The position numbers and the translations under genes were made by a program. 64,000 nucleotides of DNA from Coriaria nepalensis. Lineage: Eukaryota; Streptophyta; Magnoliopsida; Cucurbitales; Coriariaceae. Under the pieces are notes generated by a model that saw only the letters and a program-made list of their open reading frames with translations, did no database searches and was not told where the DNA came from. Below are positions 35,598 to 47,229 of this stretch, one piece after another. The stretch's first letter is position 1. Every line of letters begins with the position of its first letter. The stretch is from positions 6,305,501 through 6,369,500 of the forward strand of contig CP114488.1 of the NCBI GenBank assembly GCA_027186245.1. The letters are read 5' to 3'.

Positions 35598-37530
35598 TTA
35601 TTTTAATTTTCTCCTCTTAAGAGATGAAGATGATGAGGATGATGAAGATGATGACGAGTCACTGAACCACATCAAGGGCATAACTGTCACTCGGAGCTGT
35701 GGGAAAATATTCTTAGGCTTCATCTGGCTCTTGTTAATTAACAGAAATTCTTGCATTAATTGATAGCATCCTCTGATCTTTTCCTACAAAAAAGGAAAAA
35801 AAAAAAAAGAAGGAATTATAAAATATCGAACTTAATTATTAATTAAGTAATAAACATCGTCCCCATATGAAGCATTCTTACTTTTCTTAATCCGATACAC
35901 CATGATTCAGCATGATCAGGATTTACAATGGACAAGATTGGAATTTCACTTGCTGCACAAAGTAAGGCTGAGGCAGCAATGCATGATGGCCAGTATTCAA
36001 GAAAGCTGGCGTCTGTGGAATTAATCAAGTAAGTAAATGCATGTCAGAATTAATCGGGTAAGTAATTATTTCTAATTATATGAATCACCTCTGATAGTAG
36101 ACAGGATAATGTCTGTTGATCTATAAATCAGAAAACTCATAAACTTTCCCGTTGAATCGAGCTTTCTTGCGAAGGATTCGACGAAGCTGAATGGTGTTAC
36201 GGATCGAAGCCGCCAATCCAGAACTCTAAGCACCAGAAGTTCCATCCGATATACAGTTCTAGGCTCAAATATGTATTTGGCTCCTTCAACCTACATACCC
36301 CGAAAAGAGAGAGTAAAAGAAAAAAAAAATTGTGTATATATATATAAGATCAAACATGAGAAATAATATATTATATACCTGAAGATCTAATAAAGAAGGA
36401 ACCAGAGGCTCCTCCATTTTAGTAGCTAGTGACAAGCAAGCAACCGAGAGGAGTTGCAAGGGCCACCCATTTATTTGCTGAAACATTATATAATAATAGT
36501 AGATGAGAAAAGCAATTCTGTCAACTTATAAGTAATTTCAATCCACCCAACATTATTTCTTATATTATATCAAAATTATCATTTATTATAATTTTTCAAT
36601 GGCATTTATATTCTGTTTTCAGAATGCAGCTACAGATAAAGTAGAAAGTACGGATACAAATAATTTATGAAAAACACAAATTGTACTGTTTCCTAACAAC
36701 CTTATTAACAATGAAGAGTACGTAAACATCCACTATAACGCTCAATAATTGCCTTAAATACGCTCGCATAAGCCACATTTATTCATTTCGCTCATTTTTT
36801 CCCCCCAGGTTTGACCATTTTCTGTTTGAAAAGTTAAATAATGATAACAATAATAAATAATCATATACAGGTTGTTATTAAATCATGAGAATCATGAGGT
36901 TTACCGGCAAGTGGCGGGAATAAAGGAACCGATCCAAGTAGTTAATGGAGAGATATGCAGTCAGCGGATGAAATCCATAGTAAGCATGAACCTACAGGCA
37001 AAGAAATACTCGATTCATAACATTTCAAACTTCAAAAAAGATCAAGCATATTGAAAAATAAGAAACAACCGCGCCATCTAAATTAACGTATGCCGGAGAT
37101 TTTTCCAGTGGCCGGTGCCTCTTACTGAGCGCCGGCGACTTTTAGCAAAAGATTCTTCCGATGATTCGCCGATGAAACAATATGCACCGGCGACGAATTT
37201 AAAGCACGTGATGGTGGCATTTCAGTAATAAGAGTCAAATTTTTGGTCAAAGTTTACGATGAAACAGGGGAGTACTCTGTAATTGTCATGTACCTTGAGA
37301 ATCCATGCAACAGAGTCAGCTCTAGCAGACTCATCCAGAGATCGAGACTGAAAGCGCGAAAAATAATCAGGACCAGGAACGAAGTGTTCTTCCTCTTTAA
37401 TGAAAGCGCTAATCGAATCCTCTATGGGAGCTGCTGGAGATTCGAGGTCAGAAGAGCATCCCGGCGACTCTCCGGACAAGATTCCGGATGAGTCCTCGTC
37501 GCATAGTAGGTCGGAGCAGGAGACTGACAT
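35598..37530 (-). CDS. CYCD4: D-type cyclin (CYCD2/CYCD4-like), six coding exons
   Basis: This regulatory subunit of cyclin-dependent kinase acts in the nucleus at G1/S and targets retinoblastoma-related protein. Coding exons on the minus strand are 37530-37294, 36991-36905, 36477-36379, 36290-36089, 36012-35882 and 35783-35598. All have GT-AG borders and phases that fit, giving 313 residues, close to Arabidopsis CYCD4;1. Residues 8-12 are LLCDE, the LxCxE Rb-binding motif. Residues 11-39 are rich in P, E, S and T (PEST-like, for fast turnover). The cyclin box runs from about residue 65 through HAYYGFHPLTAYLSINYLDR (81-100) and LQLLSVACLSLATKMEEP (114-131). The C-terminal fold includes ASFLEYWPS and IVNPDHAESW. 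The tail has 12 consecutive serines (295-306), then LKRRKLK, a possible nuclear signal. The start is the first in-frame ATG giving the family N-terminus. The call between CYCD2 and CYCD4 is less certain than the cyclin D call. Confidence 0.93.
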
Positions 37531-37559
37531 GATAGCCGCCGCTGATGGTGATTTCTCAT
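37422..37559 (-). promoter_or_regulatory. Upstream ORF overlapping the cyclin start
   Basis: An ATG at 37559, 29 bases upstream of the cyclin ATG and in another frame, opens 45 codons and ends at 37422 inside cyclin exon 1. Ribosomes using it would miss the cyclin start, so it could lower cyclin translation if it lies in the mature leader. Confidence 0.45.
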
Positions 37560-37576
37560 CCTCTTCTCTTCATCAT
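37556..37576 (-). promoter_or_regulatory. Minimal upstream ORF (MMKRRG)
   Basis: ATGATG followed by four codons and TGA, whose stop overlaps the start of the longer upstream ORF (ATGA). It lies 26 bases before the cyclin ATG. It is relevant only if the transcript starts upstream of it. Confidence 0.4.
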
Positions 37577-37670
37577 TATCCGTGATTCTGAAACTCGCCT
37601 GAAGAGTGCCGGAGAGGTCGCCGGATTTCCGTACCGTAAGAGTTATCTGAGAGTAAAAACGTGCGTGTGT

Positions 37671-37714
37671 GTGAAAGAGAGAGAGAGAGAGAGGTGAGAC
37701 TGTTTGCTTAGAGA

Positions 37715-37750
<36 letters not shown>
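37671..37750. repeat. (GA)n and (TA)n microsatellites in the cyclin leader/promoter
   Basis: A GA run at 37675-37693 (TC-rich on the gene strand) and a TA run at about 37717-37748 lie 150-220 bases upstream of the cyclin ATG. A TC tract in the leader and a TA-rich zone behind it is a common plant core-promoter arrangement. The true TATA box may be within the TA run. Confidence 0.85.
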
Positions 37751-37751
<1 letters not shown>

Positions 37752-37819
37752 CTGGAAACAATCACGAGAGAAACAAAATTTCGTCCTCTTGCGTATTCTT
37801 AAAATATCAATCAAGAAAA

Positions 37820-38870
37820 GGAAATCAGTGATTCAAATACATTTTCGTAATATAATTAATTACGATAATGAGTATATAAAAAAAAAAAATTGAATAAAAA
37901 TCCTTATATAATATAATAGACCATATTAAATACTGTTCCAAAATTTCAAAAGGGAGTTCGTAATTATGTTTAGGAGGTATAAAATTTTAATCTTTGATTT
38001 GAAATTCTTTTTTTTTTCTTTCTTTTAAATTGATTTATAAATAAAGAGTTTATTATATATATAAATTTTAATTATTAAAACTATATATTTTATATTAATT
38101 TATAACTTCTCATTTATTTATAAATAGTGAAAGTTATTCCCCAATACTCTTTTATATAATAAGATAATAACCAAAGAAGATTTGTTGATACTATTTTCTG
38201 TCAGTCGACTAATTTAACCCTAATGGGAAGCGCTTTGCTTCTTCGATGCGGGGGTGCAAAAATATTCTATTGAACATGAATGAAAGTATTTTATGCGTAA
38301 ATAATAAAATAAAGGATTTCTTATTGATACTCAGAGGATATAACACGTCACGCAAATGAAGAAACTCACGGAGCAATAAAATATGAAAATTAAAGATAAT
38401 GATTCACGAGTAATGAGTTTCGGATGAATTTAGACAAATAATAAAAAGAATTTAAAGATAAATTCGATGATTAATTAATCTTATATTAACCACTATATAT
38501 CTAATCTATATTATTCTCAAATAATATATGTAATAGTTTTTTTTTAAATTATGATTATTTCATCATGATAATATTATAATAATTGAGTCATAGGCTTATA
38601 ACCATTTGCATCTTAACAAGCGTGATCACCGTCACGATTCCGAGTGTATTGTCTAAAATCTGAAAATACTATTATGCAAGTAATATGTAATATATTCAAG
38701 AATTATTATATCTAATATTATAATAATTGAATGATTAGAGTTTATTGCTTAAGATAAATATAAAATATCGAACAATATTGATAAGGTTTACAGTCAAGAT
38801 TGAATCTCATAAAGTACATGGCTCGATCAGACATATCCAAGTGACTTTACGGACATGTACTTTCAAATTT
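37820..38870. other. Intergenic DNA upstream of the cyclin gene
   Basis: AT-rich, without coding homology. It should hold the distal cyclin promoter. Nothing specific was recognised. Confidence 0.4.
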
Positions 38871-38879
38871 GTATTAAAG

Positions 38880-39340
38880 CCAATCGAATCTTAATGGCAA
38901 CCCCATTTTCATAAAATGGCGGTCGAGCACGTATTGCGATGGTATCTTGGTTCCTTTGCATGTGCAACTGCACCATTATTGTCGTAGTACACTACTACAA
39001 AATCAATGGTACTACGAACCACACCAAGTTCAATAATGAACTTTCTCGTCAAAACTTTTTCTTTGGCTGCTTCAGAAGCAACTATGTATTATGCTTCAGT
39101 AGTAAAGTCTGTGGTAGTTTCTTGTTTGGAACTTTTCCAACTCACCGCTCCATCATTCAGTATGAAAACATATCCTGATGTTGATTTGTTGTCATCTAGA
39201 TCTGAATAAAAATTAGAGTATGTGAAACCCTACATTTTCATATCATTCCTTCCATAACAAAAAACATATCTTTAGTTATTCTCAAGTTCTTAAGAATGTT
39301 CTTGACATCCTTCCAGCATTGTTCTCCCGGATTTCCTTAG
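38880..39340 (-). mobile_element. Ty1/copia RT/RNase H remnant
   Basis: Read on the minus strand: DVKNILKNLRITKDMFFV at about 39.3 kb, then [20 protein letters not shown] near 39.18 kb, then [17 protein letters not shown] with a stop. After that come YIVASEAAKEKVLTRKFI and VVYYDNNGAVAHAKEPRYH near 38.93 kb. This is the end of copia RT and most of RNase H. Only this piece is present, and it is flanked on the right by an unrelated gypsy-type element. Confidence 0.85.
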
Positions 39341-39349
39341 AATATGATC

Positions 39350-41040
39350 ATAACATTTAGAAATGGATGGTTTCACAGCCTTTTTTGTTCAAATGGTTGC
39401 AATTCAAAAGCAATTAGGTTCTCTGATTATTAATGCCATCAACTCTTTTGACTCTGCTTTGTCAGTTTTGTGGAGGAAATCATTCTAGCATAGAATGCCT
39501 AGTTGAAAGTCTATTTGCTCAGCTTGAACAAGTCAATTATGTCAAAGACTTCCAAAAAGAGCAAGGGAATCCATACTTGAATACCTATAATCCAGCATGG
39601 TGGAATCATCCAAATTTTTCATGGAGTAATATAACTTCCAAAAACCACCTCTTGGGTTTGAAACTCAAGAGAAGAAATCAAATTAAGAGGATATATTGTC
39701 TAAATTTAGTGACTTTATCACAATTTATTAACTCATCAATAAATTTAGATTTGGCAAGAATGATACTTTGCTCCAGATTCAAGCTATAAGTATTAATAAC
39801 CTTGAAATGTAAATGAGACATATTCATAACATGCTAGGAGGACGAACTCAATGTACTCTGCCTAGTAATATTGAGAAAACTGCCAAGGAACAAGTACAAG
39901 TTATAACATTGAGGAGTGGTAAGTAATTGGAACAACCACAAGCAGATGAACAAGTTTATGGTAGTTGCAATAACACTGAAAATGAGAAAATTCAGAAAGA
40001 GGATAATAAGCCAGAAGCTACCACTCCAGTTCTTGATGGTCGCGGTAGAGCTTCAAGTATTGGCAAGTTAAATCAAAATCACTTCACTTTACCTCTTAAT
40101 GATTCTAAAATTGATTATCCTATTCATTTTCCTAATGGATTGAAGAAACAATTACTTGATAAGCCGTTTTCAAATTTATTGATATCTTCAAAAGCTTACA
40201 TATTAATCTTCCTTTTGTAAATATGTTGGAGCAATTGCCAAAGTATGCAAAGTTCTTGAAGGAGATTCTTACTCACAAAATGAAATTTAGAGAGCATGAG
40301 AAGATGATGCTTACTGAGGAATGCAATGCTTTGCTTTGAAAGAAGTTCCTGCATAAATTAAAGGATCTAAAGAGTATCACTATTCCTTGCACCATTGGCA
40401 ATTTTCATTTTGAAAACATTTTATGTGATTTAGGAGCAAGCATTAACTTAATTCCATTTTAGGAAACTTGATTTAGGGAGGTGAAGTCCACAACAGTATC
40501 CCTCCAAATGGCAGATAGATCCATCAATCACCCGAGAGGCATAATTGAGCATGTGTTTATTAAGGTTGATAAGTTTATTTACTCTGCATATTTCATTGTG
40601 TAAGATATAGAGGAAGGCATAGATATTCTAATAATTCTAGGCCAACCATTCGTAGCCATTAGAGGAACTCTAATCGACGTCTAACAAGGGAAAGTCATCC
40701 TCAGAGTGCAACATGAATAAGTGGTGTTAAATGTATTTCAAGTAGTAAAACACCCTTCAATAACCAACACATGCTTCAACATAGATGCAATTGACGAGCA
40801 TGTAGCCAAGCCCTTAAAAGGGAGTAATATTAGTGAACCGCTTGAAGCATGCCTCACACAATCCAGAACCATCCAATCAGAGGACAGAATGATAAAGTTG
40901 AGAACGGGCACCTCTCCACTAAAGCATTCTAGTAGCCATGAAGAGGAGAAGTGACTTTGAGTTTTGAAACCACCATTGAATTACTTAATCGAAGTCCTGC
41001 ACCATCTTTTCAACCCTCCTTGAGAAGAAGAGCATAGTCA
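39350..41040 (+). mobile_element. Athila/Tat-type gypsy gag-protease remnant
   Basis: A knuckle-like CQFCGGNHSSIEC sits at 39466-39505, followed by QGNPYLNTYNPAWWNHPNF, a gag signature of Athila-type elements. An acidic linker with EQPQADEQVYG then follows. Protease-region words are KFLKEILTHKMKFREHEKM, CTIGNFHFENILCDLGASIN with DLGAS in the place of the active-site DxGAS, and GQPFVAIRGTLIDV. Stops occur at 39787, 40337, 40461 and elsewhere. RT is not found. Confidence 0.8.
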
Positions 41041-42600
41041 AGCTAATGACTATAAACAAGTGCTTTTTGGGAGGCAACCTAAATTTCTTTCCTTTTATTT
41101 CATTTATTTTGATGTTTCATTTTATTTATTTTTAGACTTTGTTTTAATTTTGTTTGTTTCTTTTCTTGAAAAAAAAATGTAGGAAATTTACTATCATAGC
41201 ATAAGCAAACCTGAGAAGCAAGCATTAAAATGGCAGCAATTTCACACCGCAACACATGCCACTATAGGTCTAAACGTCCCCTTTGCCTTTTCTGAAGCAG
41301 TTTTAAGGAAGTTTCTCTAAACTCTTATTTCTTATTTTCATATCTTCATTGTTTCTGGACATTGAAGACATTGTTTGATTTAAGTTTGGGGGTATAGAGT
41401 TTTTTTAAAAAAAATCTTTTTCTTTGATTTTGGTTGATGATCATAAGCTTATGATATTATTTGCTTGAAATTGATTTTGCTTTTTGGAAAAAGCTAAATT
41501 TTAGGATTGGTTCGTACATTATATTTTGTTTTACCTTCTGTTTGCCTGAATTTTTTTGAACACTTGTGCACCTATCATGATCAACATGTTGCTTTGATTA
41601 TTTATATTATATTTATTTGAACTTGATCAATTTTGAGAATCTCACTAAACTCTAGAACCCTTTTGATTATCTCTGGAGGCGATATTTTAGCATTACACTA
41701 CTAGAGAAATTATTTTTAAGTCCATCTTTCTACATTTTAGCCTTTTGAACCAACCATTTACCATAATATTATCCCTAGTCACCCACTTTGAGTCTTAATG
41801 ATATAAAGGCTTTTTCTTTCTTTGAACCACAAGAATATCCATATTCTTTGAGCTTTAAAATATTCATCCTTCCTTTTTCAAAGAATCTCGGTTGCATGGA
41901 TTATTACCTAATAAGAGATTGAAAGAAAAACAAAAAAGGGTTGAGAAGAAAAGAAAGAAAGAAGATCGCTAAAGGGTCTGACAACCCATATCAAGTCAAG
42001 GTCTTGGATGTAGGTTTAATTTACTACCAGATGCATAGTGAGTGATACGGAAAATCTCCGAGGCGCTTGACAATGCATCTCAAGTGAAATACATGAATTA
42101 AGAGTGTAGTGTCTTAAGTGAAAAAAATAATAATAATAAGGAAACTTAGGGTTATGCATATGAAATATTTTATTATTAGATTATGCCTTATTGAGATTAA
42201 TCAGTTTTGACTTTTCTATATACTTTCTTTGATTAGACCAATGATCCTAGCCTTGCATTACAAGCTTATATGAAGACCTTTTGATCTTTGGTAGTGTATT
42301 AGTTCTATATTAGTGGAGAGGTGATTTGACAATTGAGTATGTCAAGTTCGAGAATTCATTTCTCATAGAGGACATATATCATTCAGTCAAATTTGCTTAA
42401 ATAGATCCAAGTTATCAAGGCGGTGAGTTGAGATTGATTTCACGCACACACTTAATAGGTTTTCAGTAACTTGAAGCATGATATTGAATTAGTTTCGAAA
42501 CTTTTCAATGTTCAGACTTTTTCTTGAATAAATATCTTTGTAATCTATGAGGCACTTTTTAACAATATAAACTAATTCATTTTTGTTTTATATTTTCTTT
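41040..42600 (+). mobile_element. Non-coding continuation of the Athila-type element
   Basis: CTTTTTGGGAGGCAACCTA at about 41065 is a phrase I associate with the spacer after the coding region of Athila elements. GATTTAAGTTTGGGGGTA at about 41375 is purine-rich like a polypurine tract. There is no coding sequence beyond short frames. RT and integrase appear to have been deleted between the protease and this spacer. Confidence 0.5.
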
Positions 42601-42735
42601 TTCTCAAGTACTAGCAAATCTTAAGTTTTGGTGTATTTGATGTGCTTAATTTTTATCATACCTTTTTCTCGAGTACTTACTGGCAAATCTTAAGTTTGAG
42701 GGTATTTGATGTCCTTAATTTTTATCATACTCTTA
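42601..42735 (+). repeat. Tandem duplication, about 69 bp, around a polypurine-like tract
   Basis: The stretch CTAGCAAATCTTAAG, then GGTGTATTTGATGTGC, then TTAATTTTTATCATAC (from 42611) is repeated 69 bases later with a few changes (from 42680). Each copy holds AAGTTTKRGGGTATTTGATG, which looks like a polypurine tract plus an LTR start. Confidence 0.8.
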
Positions 42736-42789
42736 CTTTTGATTTTATTGTCACGTGCATAAAGTTTCTCCCCAAACTTAGACGTTTCG

Positions 42790-43224
42790 TGCGGCACTTG
42801 ACACTCCACCAAATAACTAAGTCAGCCTAACATAATTTGCCAAGAGATTTGCTTGAAAACTTAGAAGAACACTTAAGCTAGAAGGAATACTTGGAGAAAG
42901 CTTGAGAGAATGAAGACTCTTTGTATTACTAGAATGCTAGTATTTTAAGATGATTTAAGAATGAGGAGGACTCCTCCTTATATAGACCCCCACCTTGAAA
43001 TGGATGGGCAAGATCAAATCGATCTAACGACTATGATCTATCTTCTAGAGAATTCCATACAAATATCTACTATTCTAAAAGAGACTAAAAGAATGTACAA
43101 TGTTCTAGAGAATTCTACAAGTGTGTAGGAAATCCTAGAGAATCCTAGATAGGTCTAAAAGTTTCTAGACTCTTCCATGAAGCCTTCTCCACCTCTTTCC
43201 CATCAAGTAATGCAGTTTGTGACA
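42790..43224 (-). mobile_element. 3' LTR of a chromovirus (minus orientation)
   Basis: On the minus strand, AAGTGGGGGAACA (purine tract) precedes TGTCACAAACTGC at 43224. The LTR includes GGTCTATATAAGGAGGAGTC (TATA box near 42980) and typical downstream Cys-poor leader DNA. The end at about 42790 is approximate. Confidence 0.6.
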
Positions 43225-44150
43225 TGTTCCCCCACTTATTTAGGCAACGCTCCCATCGTCCGTTCAAACTCGAATCACTCAATGCAGTCCATGAACTGCC
43301 AAAACAAATCCTCGTGCTACTAACTAACCTCATTCTCTAGGACTTCTTTTCATCGAACGAGATATTCCTTGTAGTTCGGCATGCCTCACTTCCTTATGAT
43401 TCTATCTGTGAGGATTTCTTCAACTTCCCTGTGATAGGAAGTGACAACCCCTGTTAGTGCTCGCTTGGACACACCTCGATAGGTTCATCCTTGTCTTCAT
43501 GATAAGGCTTCAAGAGACTTACATGAAAGACTGGATGAATCCGTAATTTTGAAGGTAAATCTAGCTTATAGGAGACCTTGCCAACTCGTTGAATGATTTT
43601 GAACTACCCCTCATACCGCCTGATCAACCACTTATGCACCGCCCTCAAAAACTTGAATTATTGAGGCAAGAGCTTCACCATGACATGATCTACCTCTTTG
43701 AATTCAATTGCCATTCGCTTAAGTTCGGCCCACTTTTTCATCTTCTTTGACGCCTTCCTTAAGTGAGCACAAGCCATGTCTGTCTCTTATAGTCCTTTGG
43801 TAAATTTATATGTTGCAAGACTCTTTCCCGTTCAGCCCAACGCTACCATGTTTGGAGTCAATGGTTGGTGACTTGTGGCAAGCTCAAATGGACTCTTCCC
43901 TATCGACTCACTCCGATGTATGTTGTAGGAAAATTGTGCCACATCTAACAACTTGGCCCAATCCTTTTGGTTGGCACTCCCGTAGTGCCTCAAATAAAGC
44001 TCTAACATCCCATAACCCTCTCTATTTGGCTGTCGGATTGAGGATGAAAACTCATGGAGAAGTTCAAGTTCGAACTAAGTAACTTGAACAACTTCGTCCA
44101 AAATCTCCCGATGAACTGTGAGTCTCGGTCGCTCACAATGGTTTAGGGCA
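43225..44150 (-). pseudogene. Chromovirus integrase C-terminal part and chromodomain
   Basis: On the minus strand, after the integrase core, there are broken pieces of the core end and linker. Near 43.43-43.33 kb lies a chromodomain: REVEEILTDRIIRK, a stop, then YKEYLVR.K. Chromodomains of these elements bind methylated histone H3 and direct integration to heterochromatin. Multiple stops are present. Confidence 0.75.
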
Positions 44151-44154
44151 CACC

Positions 44155-44571
44155 CTAAAGCTTCACCATATGCTTTAGGAATAATCGAGTTGTCTCATTA
44201 GCCGTGACATCAGGAGAGGTCAGAATGAACACCGCATACTTAGAGAATCGATCCATCACCACAATTATCGTCCCGTATCCTTCCCATCTCAGGAGACATG
44301 TAATGAAATCCATGGAGACACTCTCCCAAGCATGCTCCAAAATGGGAAGTGGCTCTAACCATCCTGTTGGTTGGTGTCGATTGACCTTGTCTTGTTGGCA
44401 CACCAGACAAGTCTTCACATAGGCTTCTATGTCGTTTCGCATATTTGGCCAATAATACCCATTATCAATGAGTGCCATTGTATGATGCTTACCCAGGTGT
44501 CCTGCACATTTTAAATCATGGAATTCCTTAATGATTTCCTGCCGAAGATTTCCCCGTCTCGGCACGAACAC
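44155..44571 (-). pseudogene. Ty3/gypsy chromovirus integrase (zinc-binding and core start)
   Basis: An open stretch of 138 codons. The HHCC module includes EFHDLKCAGHLGKHHTMALI and CLVCQQDKVNRHQPTGWLEP. The core begins with SVSMDFITCLL, where the catalytic Asp of MDF is present, and continues to VVMDRFSKYAVFI. Family members are domains of a polyprotein, so this open frame is a surviving piece, not a separate gene. Confidence 0.9.
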
Positions 44572-44613
44572 CCGATCGCCCTTGGTGTATAGAAAACCAT
44601 CTTTGAGCCAAAA

Positions 44614-44955
44614 TCACCTAGTCTTGCCCTCCTTGGCATACTCCATAAGATTCTTTGCCATAGTATCTTTCTCTATGCTCTCTTTGATCCTATTAAGCAT
44701 CAGACACTCAGGACAACTTAGGGCCACCAACTCCGCTTTACGGCTCAAAGCATCCGTGACTAGGTTAGCCTTCCTTGATTTGTATTCCAAGACATAGTCA
44801 AACTCCACAAGAAAGTCTTGCCACCGTGCTTGCTTAGATGACATCTTCTTTTGGGTTTGAAAAAAACTCGTGGCAACATTGTTCGTCTTCACTACAAACT
44901 TTGACCCCAATAAGTAATGTCACCATGTCTGAAGGTAATGAATGACCTTCAACAA
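44614..44955 (-). pseudogene. Chromovirus RNase H C-terminal part
   Basis: The minus strand reads VIHYLQTWWHYLLGSKFVVK, then NNVATSFFQTQKKMSSKQAR and FDYVLEYKSRKANLVTDALS, the end of gypsy RNase H and the connection to integrase. Homology stops abruptly at about 44955, exactly where the palindromic repeat array starts. Confidence 0.88.
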
Positions 44956-46183
44956 GTAATAACATACTGGACCGTTTATGTCAATGATCTATTTATTCTA
45001 ATTCATTAGCATCAACAGTTAATAAAATGTAGACCGTTGATGTCAACGGGTAACATGATTAAAAACTGTTGACACATAATTTTGGATTTGTTTTCATCTA
45101 CGTATTAAAAATTACATCAAGAAACCCTTTTCCACAAGTCATCTTCCTATTTTTTCATGTGTACAATAATTATTATATATATAACATGTTACTTCTAACA
45201 TATGTCCTATACTTAAAAATGAATATTACTTCACCTTCATATATGATATGTTTTAATTTGAACAAGTGTGAAAATAATTACAAAACTTTAGAAAAAGCAC
45301 ATCATTTCTAAAAATAGTGACACATGACATGGGAAGTATAAATGGTTGATACTAATATGTTTGAACAAAAAAAAGATATGGAATTTTAAGATCAACGGGT
45401 AGATATTGCACAATTGATATCAATGGTATGTTTATTCAAGCCCGTTGACATCAATAGTTAATAAAACGTGGACTATTGATGTCAATGGGTAACCTTGTTT
45501 AACCCGTTGATACAAAATTTTGAACATTATTTTATCAACGTTAACCATTGATAATATATTATTTTCTAACATGTGTCCTATACTTAAAAATTGATGTCTT
45601 GATGGAGATCTGACTACCCATTGAGTCACAAAATTACAAGATTAGAGACTATATAAGATAAGTTGTATGTCAACAGTTTATAATGTGCTAACCCGTTAAG
45701 TACTACTTAAGGTAAGTATGACCAGTTGAGATCAACGGTCTATAATTTTCTAAACCATTAACTTCAACATGTAAATTTTCTGACTCATTGATGTTAACGG
45801 ATCATAAATAACTAACACATTTACATCAACGATCTAAAAATAACAAATCTATTGATAGAAATGATCCAGATACAATTGATGCGTTGATGTCAACATGTCA
45901 AATACAACTAACTCGTTAATGTCAATGGGTCTCATACAACTGACTCGTTGATGTCAACTTGTATGTTGTTTCTGAAACGTTGAAATTAATGAGTAAAAAA
46001 CAACTGGAATCGTCGATATCAACGGGTAATTATTTATGTACCATTGATATCTCAATGGGTCCTTATGTTCTAGTCAGATCTCATTTTTTATCAAATATTA
46101 CCTAAGGTTTAAGTCATTGGCCTCTAAGGCTTAAGATACTACTTAGAGACCTCTCAAGGTTTAGTCTTTGACTTCTAAAATTA

Positions 46184-46220
46184 ATGGCTCGATGGGAGAT
46201 ACTATTACCCATCGAGCCAT
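46184..46220. repeat. Perfect 13-bp-arm hairpin
   Basis: ATGGCTCGATGGG (46184-46196) pairs perfectly with CCCATCGAGCCAT (46208-46220) across an 11-base loop. Confidence 0.95.
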
Positions 46221-46670
46221 CAGTTATATAGGTCAGATACTACTGAAGGTGAGTTTTATGACCTGATGATATCACCGGTTCATAATATTTTGACCTATTG
46301 AAGTACTAACTAAGTTAAGTTTTATGACCTGTTGATATCAATAGCGCGCATAATGTTCTGAACCATTGACTTCAACAAGTAAGTTTTCTGACTCGTTAAT
46401 ATAAATAGCTTAGAAAAAACTTAATTAAACCTTAAGTAGTATCCAAATGGAGTTAGAACACAAGGACCCGTTAACATCAATTGATTGATTATTTATCGAC
46501 CGTTGACATCAATGAATCAGTTGTATCGGGACTATTGATATCAACGGATCGGTTATTTCTGGCCTATTAACATCAACGTGTCACTTATTTCTGATCCGTT
46601 GACATCAATGAGTCAGAAAACTTAAGCATTGAAGTCAAAGGTTCTAAGAAATCTCTGACCTCAAAAATTG

Positions 46671-46707
46671 ATGGCTCGATGGGTAGTCAGATCTCCCATC
46701 AAGCCAT
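46671..46707. repeat. 13-bp-arm hairpin, one mismatch
   Basis: This is the same ATGGCTCGATGGG arm as at 46184, with CCCATCAAGCCAT as the partner and an 11-base loop of different sequence. Confidence 0.9.
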
Positions 46708-46759
46708 CAGTTTAGCAGGTTAAAAACTTAAACCTTAAATAGCATTTGATCTCCAAAAC

Positions 46760-46800
46760 CAATGGCTCGATGAGTACTAATATCACCCATCAAGCCGTCG
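46760..46800. repeat. Degenerate copy of the ATGGCTCGATG hairpin
   Basis: AATGGCTCGATGAGT pairs with ACCCATCAAGCCGT. This is a third relative of the hairpin. A collapsed copy, without a loop, is at 47115-47140. Confidence 0.8.
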
Positions 46801-47190
46801 ATTTGAAAAGTTAGAGACTAAACCTGAAAAGGTCTCTAAGTTATATCTTAAACCTTGGAGGTCAGAGACTTAAACCTTATGTAGTATCTAAATCGAGTTA
46901 CAACACAATGACCCATTAAGATATCAATGATACATAAATAATTACCCGTTGACATCAACAATTTTACTTATTTCAGACTCGTTGCTATCAATAGTTTAGA
47001 AACAATAAGGTTTCACTTGTTTCAGACTCGTTGCTATCAATAGTTTCGGGGTTGTTGCTATCAGTTTTAGAGGTCAAAAACTCAAGTCTTAAATAACATA
47101 TCACCTCAAAAACCGATGGCTCCTCCCATCGAGCTATCAGTTTTAGAGGTCAGAGACTTAAACCTTAAACAACATCTGACCCCGAAAACT

Positions 47191-47229
47191 GATGGCTCGA
47201 TGGGTAATAATATCTCCCATCGAGCAATC
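47191..47229. repeat. 13-bp-arm hairpin copy
   Basis: ATGGCTCGATGGG with CCCATCGAGCAAT and a loop of about 12 bases. Confidence 0.9.

Noticed and set aside
37243..37585. Plus-strand frames of 82 and 61 codons over the cyclin start
   Set aside because: They lie antisense to cyclin exon 1, whose family match and splice sites are unambiguous.
38992..39012. CACTACTACAAAATCAATGG, another CACTA-like end
   Set aside because: It falls inside the copia RNase H coding sequence (the YYDN motif on the minus strand), so it is coding similarity by chance.
41696..41720. CACTACTAGAGAAATT, resembling a CACTA transposon end
   Set aside because: It lies within the Athila-type spacer, no matching inverted end or 3-bp duplication was found, and the match is short.
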